This document shows, one piece after another, positions 26,604 through 34,868 of a DNA stretch of 64,000 bases (positions are counted from its first letter, which is position 1; each line of letters begins with the position of its first letter). A program made the position numbers and the translations under genes. Source of the stretch: Methylobacterium radiotolerans JCM 2831 (GTDB lineage: Bacteria; Pseudomonadota; Alphaproteobacteria; Rhizobiales; Beijerinckiaceae); NCBI RefSeq assembly GCF_000019725.1, contig NC_010505.1:1488001-1552000 (forward strand), written 5' to 3'. The notes under the pieces were generated by a model. That model was not told the origin of the DNA and did no database searches. It saw only the letters and a program-made list of their open reading frames with translations.

Positions 26604-28250
26604 TCAGGCGGCCGGCGCGGGCCGAGGGCGCAGCCGGAGGCTCGCGGCGGTGAGCACGGAGCGCAGCTCGGCGGGCCGGACCGGCTTCGAGAGGATCGGG
26701 ATGTCCGGCGCCCCCAGATCCTCGCGCACGCGCGCCTCGTCGTGGCCGCTCATCACCACCGCCGGGAGTGCGCGGCCGGCGAGCCGCCGGACCGCCGCGA
26801 TGCAGTCCGTCCCGGTGACGCCGTTCCCGAGCTCGAAATCGGTGACGAGGAGGTCGATCTCGGGAACGGCGTCGGGGATCCCGGTCTCGGGCTGAACGCG
26901 GCAGCCCCACGTCTCCAGCAGGCTGGCCGTGGCCCGCAGCACCGCCCCGTCATCCTCCACCAGCAGCACGCGCAGGCCGCCGATCGTCGCCGGCGGGTCG
27001 AGCCCGGCGGGGAGGGCCGCGGGCTCCGGAGCCCGGGCGAGGGGCAGGTTGCCGATCGTCACGCAGGTCCCGCGACCCGGCACCGACCGCAGCGTCACCG
27101 CGAGGTCCAGGAGCTCGCCGAGCCGCCGGACGATCGGCAGGCCGAGGCCCACGCCCTCGACATCCCGGTCGCCGCGGCGGCGGACCTGGTAGAACTCGTC
27201 GAAGACCCGCTCCTGATGCGCGACCGGGATTCCGAGGCCGCGATCGTAGACCTGGACGGCGAGCCGGTCGCCCCGCCGGCGGCAGGCGATCAGGATCGGC
27301 CGACCGGGGGCGTACTTGATCGCGTTGTTGACGATGTTCTGGAGCATCGTCGTGAGCAGTGCCCGGTCGGTGCGCACCACGACCGCGCAGGCGCGGCTGC
27401 GCAGAGCCGTCCCGGCGATCTGGGCGGCCTCCGAGTTCTGGCGCCGCACATCCTCGATGACGTCGTCGATCGCGACGGGCTCGGGCCGGGGCTCCACCCG
27501 GCCGCTGTCGAGGGTCGAGATGTCCAGGAGCGACTTGAACAGGCGCGAGACGCTCTGCAGCGACCGGTCGATGTTCTCGACCATCTGCAGCTCCTCCGGC
27601 CCCAGCCTGGCGCCGCGCAGGCAGGCGGTGAACAGGCTGATGGCGTGGATCGGCTGGCGCAGATCGTGGCTCGCCTGTGCCAGGAAGCGCGACTTGGACA
27701 GGCTCGCCTCCTGCTCGCGCTCGTAGGCGCCGCGCAGGCGCTCCAGCAGGCTGTAGATGTAGGTCGGCACGAGGACGGTGATGGCCGTCAGCGTCAGGAC
27801 GAGGAACGGGTTCGCGCGCCAGTACGCGTTGCAGTACGTGGTGATCGCGATCGAGACCAGGGCCGCGGCCGTGGACGCCTTCAGGGCGGTCACCCCGTAG
27901 CGCAGGCCGTTGCCGACGATCAGCCGGATCACGATGGCGTAGAGCGGCAGGAACGGCGCGCCGCCCACCGCCATCGTGTAGGTCATCCCGCCGAGGTCGA
28001 GGACGAAGGTGACGACGCGGCGCGGCGTGTTGCTGCCGGGATTCCGGGTGATCCAGCCGTACAGCGCCACGGCGAAGGCCCAGTGGCACGTCACGAGGTA
28101 GGCGACGAACCGGGCCTCCGGCGGGGCGATCCCGCCGTAGATCTGGGGCAGGAGGTACAGGCAGGCGAGGCCGATGACGACGGCCCGGATGAGCGCCTGC
28201 GCCTTCTCGTTGTCGTACGCCTCGTCCCGCCGGCGCCGCGACCCGAACAT
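26604..28250 (-). CDS. RpfC-like membrane hybrid sensor histidine kinase with C-terminal receiver
   Basis: 548 residues. The N-terminal 170 residues hold about 5-6 membrane helices (LVTCHWAFAVALYGWITRNPGS, TFVLDLGGMTYTMAVGGAPFLPLYAIVIRL), a layout like RpfC-type kinases. The HisKA domain has H195 in FLAQASHDLRQPIHAISLF. The ATPase domain has LLTTMLQNIVNNAIKYAPG (N box), DRGLGIPVAHQERVFDEFYQV and VGLGLPIVRRLGELL. The receiver starts near 425, with RVLLVEDDGAV, phospho-acceptor about D471 (LLVTDFELGNG) and K522 (ILSKPV). Within 2 kb lies a NarL-type response regulator on the same strand, a possible partner. The signal is unknown. Confidence 0.88.
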   Translation of the reverse strand: MFGSRRRRDEAYDNEKAQALIRAVVIGLACLYLLPQIYGGIAPPEARFVAYLVTCHWAFAVALYGWITRNPGSNTPRRVVTFVLDLGGMTYTMAVGGAPFLPLYAIVIRLIVGNGLRYGVTALKASTAAALVSIAITTYCNAYWRANPFLVLTLTAITVLVPTYIYSLLERLRGAYEREQEASLSKSRFLAQASHDLRQPIHAISLFTACLRGARLGPEELQMVENIDRSLQSVSRLFKSLLDISTLDSGRVEPRPEPVAIDDVIEDVRRQNSEAAQIAGTALRSRACAVVVRTDRALLTTMLQNIVNNAIKYAPGRPILIACRRRGDRLAVQVYDRGLGIPVAHQERVFDEFYQVRRRGDRDVEGVGLGLPIVRRLGELLDLAVTLRSVPGRGTCVTIGNLPLARAPEPAALPAGLDPPATIGGLRVLLVEDDGAVLRATASLLETWGCRVQPETGIPDAVPEIDLLVTDFELGNGVTGTDCIAAVRRLAGRALPAVVMSGHDEARVREDLGAPDIPILSKPVRPAELRSVLTAASLRLRPRPAPAA

Positions 28251-28686
28251 CGGCGGCTCAGGCCCGGCCGGCGGCGCGCCGCCCGGCGGTGCCGCCGATC
28301 GCCCGCCTCGCCGGGACGGTCCCCGCGGCGTCCGCCCCGGATCCCGCCCCGGATCCCGCCGTGCCGCTCCCGGTCTCCTGCTGTCGCTTCATCGTGCAGT
28401 TGCCCTGCCGCGTCGCCGCCCGGGATCCGGGCGACGGCGCGCCGCCGTCGCCGGCCGTGGACAGATCTCACAAGTCTACCTGACGGTAATCGATACTACC
28501 AGACACGACGAGAGAGCGCGATACGGCGGCGATGACGAGTCTTCCGTGCGTGCGACCCTTATTCAGTCTTCGCCACAATCCTCGCTGTGCTGCCACGGGA
28601 CACGCAAGAGGAAAATATGCGGCCCGATATTTTTTACTGCACCGCAGGACTGATCTCGTCGACCGGCCGTGCGCGCGCGGGCGCCG
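28251..28686. other. 436-bp spacer upstream of the hybrid kinase
   Basis: No gene supported. It contains a 12-bp tandem duplication (gccccggatccc at 28334-28345 and 28346-28357), an AT-richer stretch at 28470-28530 (promoter candidate for the minus-strand kinase) and another at 28600-28645 just past the end of the next minus-strand gene. Confidence 0.5.
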
Positions 28687-29532
28687 TCAGCGGTAGGCAC
28701 CGGCAGCTGGATCGAAGCGATGGACCCGGGCATCCCGGTCCGTGGCCGGTCGGAGCGTCCCGTCCGCGCCCAGCACGGTGCCGCTCAGCGTGACCCGGAC
28801 CGGGGGCCACGCGGCGGGATCGCGCGGATCCTCCGGCAGGATCTCCAGCCGCCCCGTGCTCGACCCGAGCCGGCAGGGATCCTCCGCGCAGCCGGCCGTC
28901 TCGTCGGCGCCCGCCGCGACCTCGCCGGCCAGGGCCCAGCGCGCCGGCGCGTCGCGGAACTGCAGGAGGAGGAACGAGAAGCCCTGCGATCCGGCCGTCC
29001 CGTAGACGGTGAGGCGCAGGCCCATCAGGAGGCGGCCCCGGCTCAGCGGCCTGAACACCGCGCCGAGCCGCTCGTCGACCTCCGGGGCGCCGCCGTTGCG
29101 GTTCCCGGTCCCGATCCGGCCGGACAGGACCTGCACGCCTTCGAGGCGCCAGCGCATGTCCTTGAGGGCGTAGGTGGCGGCCGCGACGCTCCGCCGGTCC
29201 GGTGCGGCGGCATCCTCGCCCGGGGCCGGCATCGTGACGAAGCCGGTGAACCAGCTCCCGGTCTCGGTGGAGAACATCGCGGCGGTCCAGAATTCCGCCG
29301 TGCGGCCGTCCCTCATCCGGCAGGTCCCGGCCTCCCTGTCGGCGGGCCGCCCGCAGATCGCCGCCAGCACCGCTCCGCGCGGCAGCATGGCGAGGTCGGG
29401 ATCGGCCGCGGCGGGCACGGCAGCCAGCCCGGCCGCCAGCCCGGCAGCGAGGCCGGGCAGCACCGCCAGGGCCGGACCCGTCAGAAACCGCCCGCGGGCC
29501 GCGCGCCCGTGTCCCCGTCCCGCCCGTCGCAT
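28687..29532 (-). CDS. Exported protein of unknown function
   Basis: 281 residues with a Sec-type signal peptide (hydrophobic 18-42, ending AVPAAADPD). Mature part: paired cysteines in AAICGRPADREAGTCRMRDG and GCAEDPCRLGSS, and a beta-rich middle (MRWRLEGVQVLSGRIGTGN, LLMGLRLTVYG, FSFLLLQFRDAPARWALAGE). I do not recognise it. The cysteine spacing and small beta-rich shape recall the exported proteins of the 30.5-43 kb cluster, but the similarity is only general. It lies between the kinase and the response-regulator genes on the same strand. Confidence 0.65.
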   Translation of the reverse strand: MRRAGRGHGRAARGRFLTGPALAVLPGLAAGLAAGLAAVPAAADPDLAMLPRGAVLAAICGRPADREAGTCRMRDGRTAEFWTAAMFSTETGSWFTGFVTMPAPGEDAAAPDRRSVAAATYALKDMRWRLEGVQVLSGRIGTGNRNGGAPEVDERLGAVFRPLSRGRLLMGLRLTVYGTAGSQGFSFLLLQFRDAPARWALAGEVAAGADETAGCAEDPCRLGSSTGRLEILPEDPRDPAAWPPVRVTLSGTVLGADGTLRPATDRDARVHRFDPAAGAYR

Positions 29533-29610
29533 GCGCCGGGCTCTGCCACGGAGCCCGGCACCGGGCCATTCGGACAGGTGTACGATCGGCCCCGCCGCAC
29601 GGTGTCCCCC

Positions 29611-30243
29611 TCAATCCCCGACGCCGGCCGTGGCGGCCTTCGCGGCCGCCGCGGACCGGGAGGTGACGTCGAGGGCGCGCAGGAGCGCCGAGACGTGGAT
29701 GCGGACGGTGAAGGGGGAGATCTCCAGCTCCCGGGCGATCTCCTTGTTGGTGCGCCCCAGGGCGACGAGGCGCAGCACGTCGCGCTGGCGCTGCGTCAGG
29801 GGCGGGAGCGGGCCGCGGGGCGCAGCGAGACCCGAGACCGGGCTGCGCCGGATCACGAACGCGCCGTCGCGGATCGCCGCGATCGCCTGAGCGATCTCCG
29901 CCGCGGGCAGCGCCTTGCCGATGAAGCCGTCGGCGCCCTCGGCCATGACGGTCCGGATCAGGCCCTCGTCCTCGATCATCGACACGACGATGATCGAGGC
30001 CCGCTCGAACTCGACGCGCAGCGCGCGAATGGAGTGGTGGGGATCGAGGCCGGGGAACAGGAGGTCCAGGAAGAACGCCCGCGGGGGCGCCCCGGCACGG
30101 GCCATCGCCAGGACCTGCTCCATCGTGGCGGCCTCCCGGACCAGGGCCTGCGGGTAGAGCCGTTCCGCGACGCGCCGCATGCCCTCGCGGAACAGCGGGT
30201 GATCGTCGGCGACGATGAGGGTCTCTGGCGCGGAGCCGTTCAT
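29611..30243 (-). CDS. NarL/FixJ-family response regulator
   Basis: 210 residues. Receiver domain with acidic pair in [16 protein letters not shown], phospho-acceptor D60 in [14 protein letters not shown], Thr/Ser switch near [10 protein letters not shown] and Lys in [11 protein letters not shown]. LuxR-type HTH at about 148-200 ([43 protein letters not shown]). Likely driven by a nearby kinase, perhaps the hybrid kinase at 26604-28250. Divergent from the AAA+/Sel1 cluster beginning at 30517, with 273 bp between. Confidence 0.9.
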   Translation of the reverse strand: MNGSAPETLIVADDHPLFREGMRRVAERLYPQALVREAATMEQVLAMARAGAPPRAFFLDLLFPGLDPHHSIRALRVEFERASIIVVSMIEDEGLIRTVMAEGADGFIGKALPAAEIAQAIAAIRDGAFVIRRSPVSGLAAPRGPLPPLTQRQRDVLRLVALGRTNKEIARELEISPFTVRIHVSALLRALDVTSRSAAAAKAATAGVGD

Positions 30244-30426
30244 GCCACTCCCGATCGCAGCACCGGAATCTTTCCCATGACGTCGCGGCGCTGAGCCATG
30301 CCGAGAAAAATCCAGGCCGTGTCAAGCCTGCGACGATAGGTCATATACACTAGTAGACCGGTTTTTTCCGCCTGCCTAGAAGTCGACCCGTCATGGTGAC
30401 AGGCAACGGCCCGCGAATTTTTTCGA

Positions 30427-30440
30427 ATCTTTCCAAAGAT
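30427..30440. promoter_or_regulatory. Perfect palindrome upstream of the AAA+/Sel1 cluster
   Basis: ATCTTT-CC-AAAGAT, 14 bp, perfect two-fold symmetry, in the AT-richest part of the spacer between the divergent response-regulator gene and the cluster's first gene (76 bp before the ATG at 30517). This is a candidate operator. The same spacer (30244-30516) contains TTGACA-like sequence on the minus strand at 30325-30320 without a good -10. Confidence 0.4.
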
Positions 30441-30516
30441 AGCGAGGCTGCTTGCCATGTCGTGCGCGCCGACGCGACGCACGAATTACGTCGCTCCATG
30501 GTCGGGGGCCCGCTGG

Positions 30517-31110
30517 ATGTCGGAAGTCGAACATCAGAATGCTGAGCGGCAGGCTCAGGATAGGCTTTCCGAGCCCCGCGCGGCCCCGAGCGCCCCGCCC
30601 GCCGCCAAGCCGGGCCTGTCGCCGAGCCTCATCGCGATCGTGGGCGGCCTGGTGGCGGCGGGCGCCGTCGCGGGCGTGCTGCTCTCGGGCAGCGGGGAGA
30701 CGGCCGGGACGGCCGCGCGGCCGGCCCTGACGCTGGTCAAGGCGGCCGAGATCGACAAGGCCGCCGAGACCCTGCCCTCCGACGAGAAGGACAAGATCGT
30801 CGCGGAGGCCAAGGCCTGCCGGGCCCCCCTGGGCCAGATGCGCCTGTCGAAGATGGCGGCCGATGCCGGCGGCGTGGTGCGCATCCGGGCCGGGAACTAC
30901 CTGTCCCCGGCCTTCAACATCGCCGACGGGCCGATCAACATCGCGGTCCCGTTCCCGGCCCCCTACGAGACCGGCAAGGGCGAGATCACCGTCGAGGGCG
31001 CCGCCAAGGACGTCTTCGTCGAGCTGACGCCGGGCCTGAAGATCGACACGACCGGCGGCGTCCAGCGGATCCCCGTGATCTGGAATACCAGCAAGCCCTG
31101 CGGAGGCTGA
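30517..31110 (+). CDS. Single-pass membrane protein with periplasmic domain, first gene of the AAA+/Sel1 cluster
   Basis: 197 residues from ATG 30517; the frame is open to 30457, but the added 20 residues lack family character. Cytoplasmic N-terminus of about 35 residues (Glu/Gln/Arg and Ala/Pro), one membrane helix (LIAIVGGLVAAGAVAGVLLSG), then an extracytoplasmic domain with AAEIDKAAETLPSDEKDKIVAEAKACRAPLGQMRLS and a beta-rich end (GVVRIRAGNYLSPAFNIADGP, VPVIWNTSKPCGG-like close). Two cysteines could pair. No known domain. 3 bp separate its stop from the AAA+ gene, so the two are surely co-transcribed. Confidence 0.75.
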   Translation: MSEVEHQNAERQAQDRLSEPRAAPSAPPAAKPGLSPSLIAIVGGLVAAGAVAGVLLSGSGETAGTAARPALTLVKAAEIDKAAETLPSDEKDKIVAEAKACRAPLGQMRLSKMAADAGGVVRIRAGNYLSPAFNIADGPINIAVPFPAPYETGKGEITVEGAAKDVFVELTPGLKIDTTGGVQRIPVIWNTSKPCGG

Positions 31111-31113
31111 CGG

Positions 31114-32214
31114 ATGTCGAAATCCGCCATCCTCCCCTTCGTCGTCTCCGGGCTGGTGGTCGCGGTCCTCACCCCGCTCCTGCTGAGCACCGATTACGGC
31201 CCGATCGCCTGGTGGAACGCCGCCGGGCCGGAGCTGCGCTGGAAGGCGGCGATCGGCATCGCCGTCGCCCTGCTGGCGGCTCTGGGCCTCGCCGCGACCG
31301 CGACGGCCGCGCGGAAGGCGGAGGCCGGCCTCGGGCAGCCGGCCGGCGGCCTGCTGGCCCTGCCGCGCCTGATCGTGGCGCCGCGCCGGGTCGTGGAGGC
31401 CCGGTCCCCCGAGGCCGTGATCGCGAATCTCGAGGCCATGGTCGGGCTCGCGCCGGTCAAGCGCGAGGTCAACGCCCTGATCGCGCGGCTGGAGCTGGAG
31501 CAGCGGCGGCGCGCCGAGGGCCTGCCGGTGGCGGCGATCAGCCAGCACATGGTGTTCACCGGGCCGCCCGGCGTCGGCAAGACCGAGGTGGCGCGGGCGA
31601 TCGGCGAGATCTACCGGTCCCTCGAGGTGCTGCGCCGCGGGCATCTCGTGGAGGTCGACCGCGCGGCCCTGGTGGCGGGCTATGTCGGCCAGACCGCGGC
31701 CAAGACCCTCGAGAAGTGCCACGAGGCCCTCGACGGCATCCTGTTCATCGACGAGGCCTACACCCTGGCCGCCGGCGGCGGGGGCGGCGGCGACTTCGGC
31801 AAGGAGGCGATCGACACCCTCCTCAAGTTCATGGAGGACAACCGCGACCGGATCATCGTGATCGTCGCCGGCTACACCAACGACATGCGCCGGTTCATCG
31901 ACACGAATCCCGGCCTCGCCGGCCGCTTCACCAAGACCGTCGCGTTCCCGCCCTACAGCCCGAAGGATCTCTGCGAGATCCTGAGGCGCATGGCGGCCCG
32001 GCAGCAATTCGCGCTCCCCGAGGGGTTCGAGGCGGCGCTGACCCCCTGGCTCGCGCAGCGGTCCCGCGCCGACGACTGGTCGAACGCCCGCGAGATGCGG
32101 ACCCTCCTGGAGAAGGCCCGCGAGGCCCAGGCCGCCCGGGTCGCCCTGCAGGGCGGCGACCTGCGCCGCCTGGAGATCGTCGACCTGCTCCGCGCCACCG
32201 GCGAGGACGCCTGA
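31114..32214 (+). CDS. Membrane-anchored CbxX/CfxQ-type AAA+ ATPase, single module
   Basis: 366 residues. Two N-terminal membrane helices (about 7-25 and 44-64) precede one AAA+ module: Walker A GPPGVGKT at 150-157, the CbxX/CfxQ segment VEVDRAALVAGYVGQTAAKT, Walker B ILFIDEAY at 209-216, a Gly-rich loop (six Gly), then FGKEAIDTLLKFMEDNRDR, sensor region VIVAGYTNDM and Arg finger in NPGLAGRFTK. CbxX-type ATPases include CbbX (Rubisco activase) and EccA of type VII secretion, which remodel partner proteins. No Rubisco genes are here, and membrane anchoring is not a CbbX trait. It probably acts on membrane partners coded in the same cluster. Confidence 0.88.
   Translation: MSKSAILPFVVSGLVVAVLTPLLLSTDYGPIAWWNAAGPELRWKAAIGIAVALLAALGLAATATAARKAEAGLGQPAGGLLALPRLIVAPRRVVEARSPEAVIANLEAMVGLAPVKREVNALIARLELEQRRRAEGLPVAAISQHMVFTGPPGVGKTEVARAIGEIYRSLEVLRRGHLVEVDRAALVAGYVGQTAAKTLEKCHEALDGILFIDEAYTLAAGGGGGGDFGKEAIDTLLKFMEDNRDRIIVIVAGYTNDMRRFIDTNPGLAGRFTKTVAFPPYSPKDLCEILRRMAARQQFALPEGFEAALTPWLAQRSRADDWSNAREMRTLLEKAREAQAARVALQGGDLRRLEIVDLLRATGEDA
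31801..31961 (+). repeat. AAA+ module DNA repeat, copy 1 of 3
   Basis: From 31801 the sequence aaggaggcgatcgacaccct and the following roughly 150 bp recur almost unchanged at 32987 and 33818, within the two modules of the next gene. Long stretches (the KEAIDTLLKFMEDNRDRIIVI coding region) are identical at DNA level apart from isolated bases, closer than needed for protein conservation. This suggests recent duplication or gene conversion. Confidence 0.8.
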
Positions 32215-32250
32215 GGGCGGCCCGAGGGGCCACGCGCGCCCAGCACCCAG

Positions 32251-32286
32251 GCCATCACCAGGGCCATCACCAGGGCCAGCACCAAG
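32251..32286. repeat. 12-bp triple tandem repeat between the two AAA+ genes
   Basis: gccatcaccagg at 32251-32262 and 32263-32274, then the variant gccagcaccaag at 32275-32286. It lies in the 85-bp gap between the ATPase genes, ending 14 bp before the next ATG. Confidence 0.8.
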
Positions 32287-32299
32287 GTTCGCCACGTCC

Positions 32300-34261
32300 A
32301 TGGAACGCCTCGACAAGCATCCGGTCGCGCTCTTCGCGGTCATCGTGCTGGGTGCCACCGGCCTGCTGGTCGCCCTGCGGCCGGACGTGCTCGGGTCGCT
32401 CGCGGCGACGCCGGCGGCGCTGCTGCGCAACGGCCTGATCCTCGGCGGCCTCGTCGTCGGCCTGCTCGCGGCGAGCTACATCCCGGCGCGGATCGAGGCG
32501 ACGCGGCGCGCCCTGGACCGGGCCCGGGCGAGCCGCAGGATCCGCCCGATCCGCTTCGTCGACGACGGCGCGGCCGCGGAGAAGAAGGACCTCCTGGCCA
32601 CCGCGCTCGCGACCCTCGACGGCATGGTCGGGCTCGACCCCGTGAAGCTGGAGGTGAAGGGCGTCATCGCCCGGATGCAGGTGGAGCAGCAGCGCCGCGC
32701 CCAGAACCTGCCGGTGGCGGCCATGAGCCAGCACATGGTGTTCACCGGCCCGCCCGGCGTCGGCAAGACCGAGGTGGCGCGGGTGCTCGGCAGCGTCTTC
32801 AAGGCGCTCAAGGTGCTGCGCAAGGGCCACCTCGTGGAGGTCGACCGGGCCGGGCTGGTGGCGGGCTACGCCGGCCAGACCGCGATCAAGACCCTGGAGC
32901 GCTGCAGGGAGGCCCTCGACGGCATCCTGTTCATCGACGAGGCCTACGCGCTGGCGCCCGGCGGCGGGGGCGGCGGCGAGTTCGGCAAGGAGGCGATCGA
33001 CACCCTCCTCAAGTTCATGGAGGACAACCGCGACCGGATCATCGTGATCGTCGCCGGCTACACCAACGACATGCGCCGGTTCATCGACGCGAATCCCGGC
33101 CTCGCCAGCCGCTTCACCAAGACCGTCGAGTTCCCGCCCTACAGCCCGCCGGAGCTCGCCGAGATCCTGAAGCGCATGGCCGCGGGCCAGGGCTTCGTCA
33201 TGCCGGAGGGGTTCGAGAAGGACCTCGCCGCCTATGTCGGGGCCCGGTCGAAGGCCGAGGACTGGGCCAACGCCCGCGAGATGCGCACCGTCCTGGAGAA
33301 GGCCCGCCAGGCGCAGGCGCTGCGCCTCGCCGCCAGCCCCGGCGGCGACATCAACCGGCTCGAACCCGCCGACATCGCCGCGGCCCTGGGCCGCCAGGCC
33401 GGCGGCGCGGTCGACATGGACGCGGCCCGGAAGGTCATGGCCCGCCTCGACGCGATGATCGGGCTCGCGCCGGTCAAGGAGCAGGTGAAGACCGTGGCGG
33501 CGCGGGTGCTGGTCGATGCCCGGCGCCGCGCCGAGGGCATCGAGGTCGGCGCGGTGAGCCAGCACATGGTGTTCACCGGCCCCCCCGGCGTCGGCAAGAC
33601 CGAGGTGGCGCGCATCATGGGCGATATCTTCCGGACGCTCGGCGTCCTGCGGAAGGGGCACGTGGTCGAGGTCGACCGGGCCGGGCTGGTGGCGGGCTAT
33701 GTCGGCCAGACCGCCGCCAAGACCCTGGAGCGCTGCCGCGAGGCCCTCGACGGCATCCTGTTCATCGACGAGGCCTACACGCTGGCCGAGGGCGGCGGGG
33801 GCGGCAGCGACTTCGGCAAGGAGGCGATCGACACCCTCCTGAAGTTCATGGAGGACAACCGCGACCGGATCATCGTGATCGTCGCCGGCTACACCGGCGA
33901 CATGGCCCGGTTCATCGACACGAATCCCGGCCTCGCCGGCCGGTTCACCAAGACCGTCGAATTCCCGGCCTACGACCCGTACGACCTCGTCGAGATCCTG
34001 CGCCTGATGGCGTCGCGGCAATCGTTCCGGCTGCCGCCGCGCTTCGAGACCCTGCTGATCCCGTGGGTCGAGCAGCGCGCGCAGCGGCACGACTGGGCGA
34101 ACGCCCGCGAGATGCGCACGCTCCTGGAGCGCCTGCGCGAGGCCCAGGCGATGCGCCTCGCCAGCGATCCCCTGGGCGATTACGGCCAGTTCGAGCTCGT
34201 GGATGTCGAGCGGGCGCTCCGGCCCGCCGGGGACGCGGCGCGTCCGGCGGCGGGGGCGTAG
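32300..34261 (+). CDS. Membrane-anchored tandem (double) CbxX/CfxQ-type AAA+ ATPase
   Basis: 653 residues. Two N-terminal membrane helices (about 9-28 and 42-61), then two complete AAA+ modules: module 1 Walker A GPPGVGKT 150-157, Walker B ILFIDEAY 209-216; module 2 Walker A 427-434, Walker B ILFIDEAY near 486-493. Both keep the Arg-finger segment (NPGLASRFTK, NPGLAGRFTK) and the WANAREMRT helix of the lid, so both look active. Module 2 has no preceding membrane segment. The layout equals the upstream gene plus an internal duplication. Tandem CbxX modules also occur in other large bacterial AAA proteins. Probable hexameric remodeller at the inner membrane; substrates unknown. Confidence 0.88.
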   Translation: MERLDKHPVALFAVIVLGATGLLVALRPDVLGSLAATPAALLRNGLILGGLVVGLLAASYIPARIEATRRALDRARASRRIRPIRFVDDGAAAEKKDLLATALATLDGMVGLDPVKLEVKGVIARMQVEQQRRAQNLPVAAMSQHMVFTGPPGVGKTEVARVLGSVFKALKVLRKGHLVEVDRAGLVAGYAGQTAIKTLERCREALDGILFIDEAYALAPGGGGGGEFGKEAIDTLLKFMEDNRDRIIVIVAGYTNDMRRFIDANPGLASRFTKTVEFPPYSPPELAEILKRMAAGQGFVMPEGFEKDLAAYVGARSKAEDWANAREMRTVLEKARQAQALRLAASPGGDINRLEPADIAAALGRQAGGAVDMDAARKVMARLDAMIGLAPVKEQVKTVAARVLVDARRRAEGIEVGAVSQHMVFTGPPGVGKTEVARIMGDIFRTLGVLRKGHVVEVDRAGLVAGYVGQTAAKTLERCREALDGILFIDEAYTLAEGGGGGSDFGKEAIDTLLKFMEDNRDRIIVIVAGYTGDMARFIDTNPGLAGRFTKTVEFPAYDPYDLVEILRLMASRQSFRLPPRFETLLIPWVEQRAQRHDWANAREMRTLLERLREAQAMRLASDPLGDYGQFELVDVERALRPAGDAARPAAGA

Positions 34262-34265
34262 CGGC

Positions 34266-34868
34266 ATGGCGCGGCCCGACACGCCCCCGCCGCCCGGACC
34301 GGAGGGAAGCTCTCCCGAAGGCGACGGCGCGCGCCCCGCGGGGCCCGCGTCGCTGGCGGTGCTCCGCGGCCTCGCCGCGGAGGTCGTGCGCCGCACCACC
34401 GCGGTGGCGGCGGTCGTGGCCGCGGCCGATCGGGGCGAGAGCGCGGCGCTCGTGACCCTCGGCCACCTCTACAGCCCCTTCACCGCGGGATCCGGTGAAC
34501 CCGCGCGCAATGCCTGGCTCGCCGCCGTGTATTTCGAGCGCGCGGGGGCCGCCGGCAACTGGGTGGCCGCCGGGATGGCGGCCGAACTCCACGACCGCGG
34601 CCCGGGCAATCTGGAGCGGGACCCGGCCCGGGCCGCGGCGCTGGTGATGCGCCAGTTGGAGACGGACCCGGACAGCGGCTGCCTCGTCACGGATCCCGGG
34701 ATCGGCGCGGTCTGGAGCCCGGATTTCTGGGCGGCACTTCAGACCGCGCTGGCCGCGCGCGGTCTCTACACGGGTCCGATCGAGCCGCGCAGCAACGACG
34801 CGACCCGCGCGGCGGTCCGGCACTTGGTGGACACCGCGGGGACGGCCCGGGAGCCGTCGCGGCCATGA
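34266..34868 (+). CDS. Sel1-like repeat protein with peptidoglycan-binding-like C-terminus
   Basis: 200 residues from ATG 34266, 4 bp after the AAA+ gene. No signal peptide; Pro-rich start. Sel1/TPR-like helices: AADRGESAALVTLGHLYSPFTAG, RNAWLAAVYFERAGAAGNWVAAGMAAELHDRG, LERDPARAAALVMRQLE. The last 40 residues (DFWAALQTALAARGLYTGPIEPRSNDATRAAVRHL) follow the PG_binding_1 pattern of Q-x2-L-x4-G-Y-x-G, but with the DG motif changed. It is a shorter paralog of the next two genes and overlaps the following start by 4 bp (ATGA). Confidence 0.75.
   Translation: MARPDTPPPPGPEGSSPEGDGARPAGPASLAVLRGLAAEVVRRTTAVAAVVAAADRGESAALVTLGHLYSPFTAGSGEPARNAWLAAVYFERAGAAGNWVAAGMAAELHDRGPGNLERDPARAAALVMRQLETDPDSGCLVTDPGIGAVWSPDFWAALQTALAARGLYTGPIEPRSNDATRAAVRHLVDTAGTAREPSRP

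Noticed and set aside
31114..34261. CbbX Rubisco activase
   Set aside because: No Rubisco (cbb) genes in the window; the proteins have membrane anchors and a double-module form not seen in CbbX.
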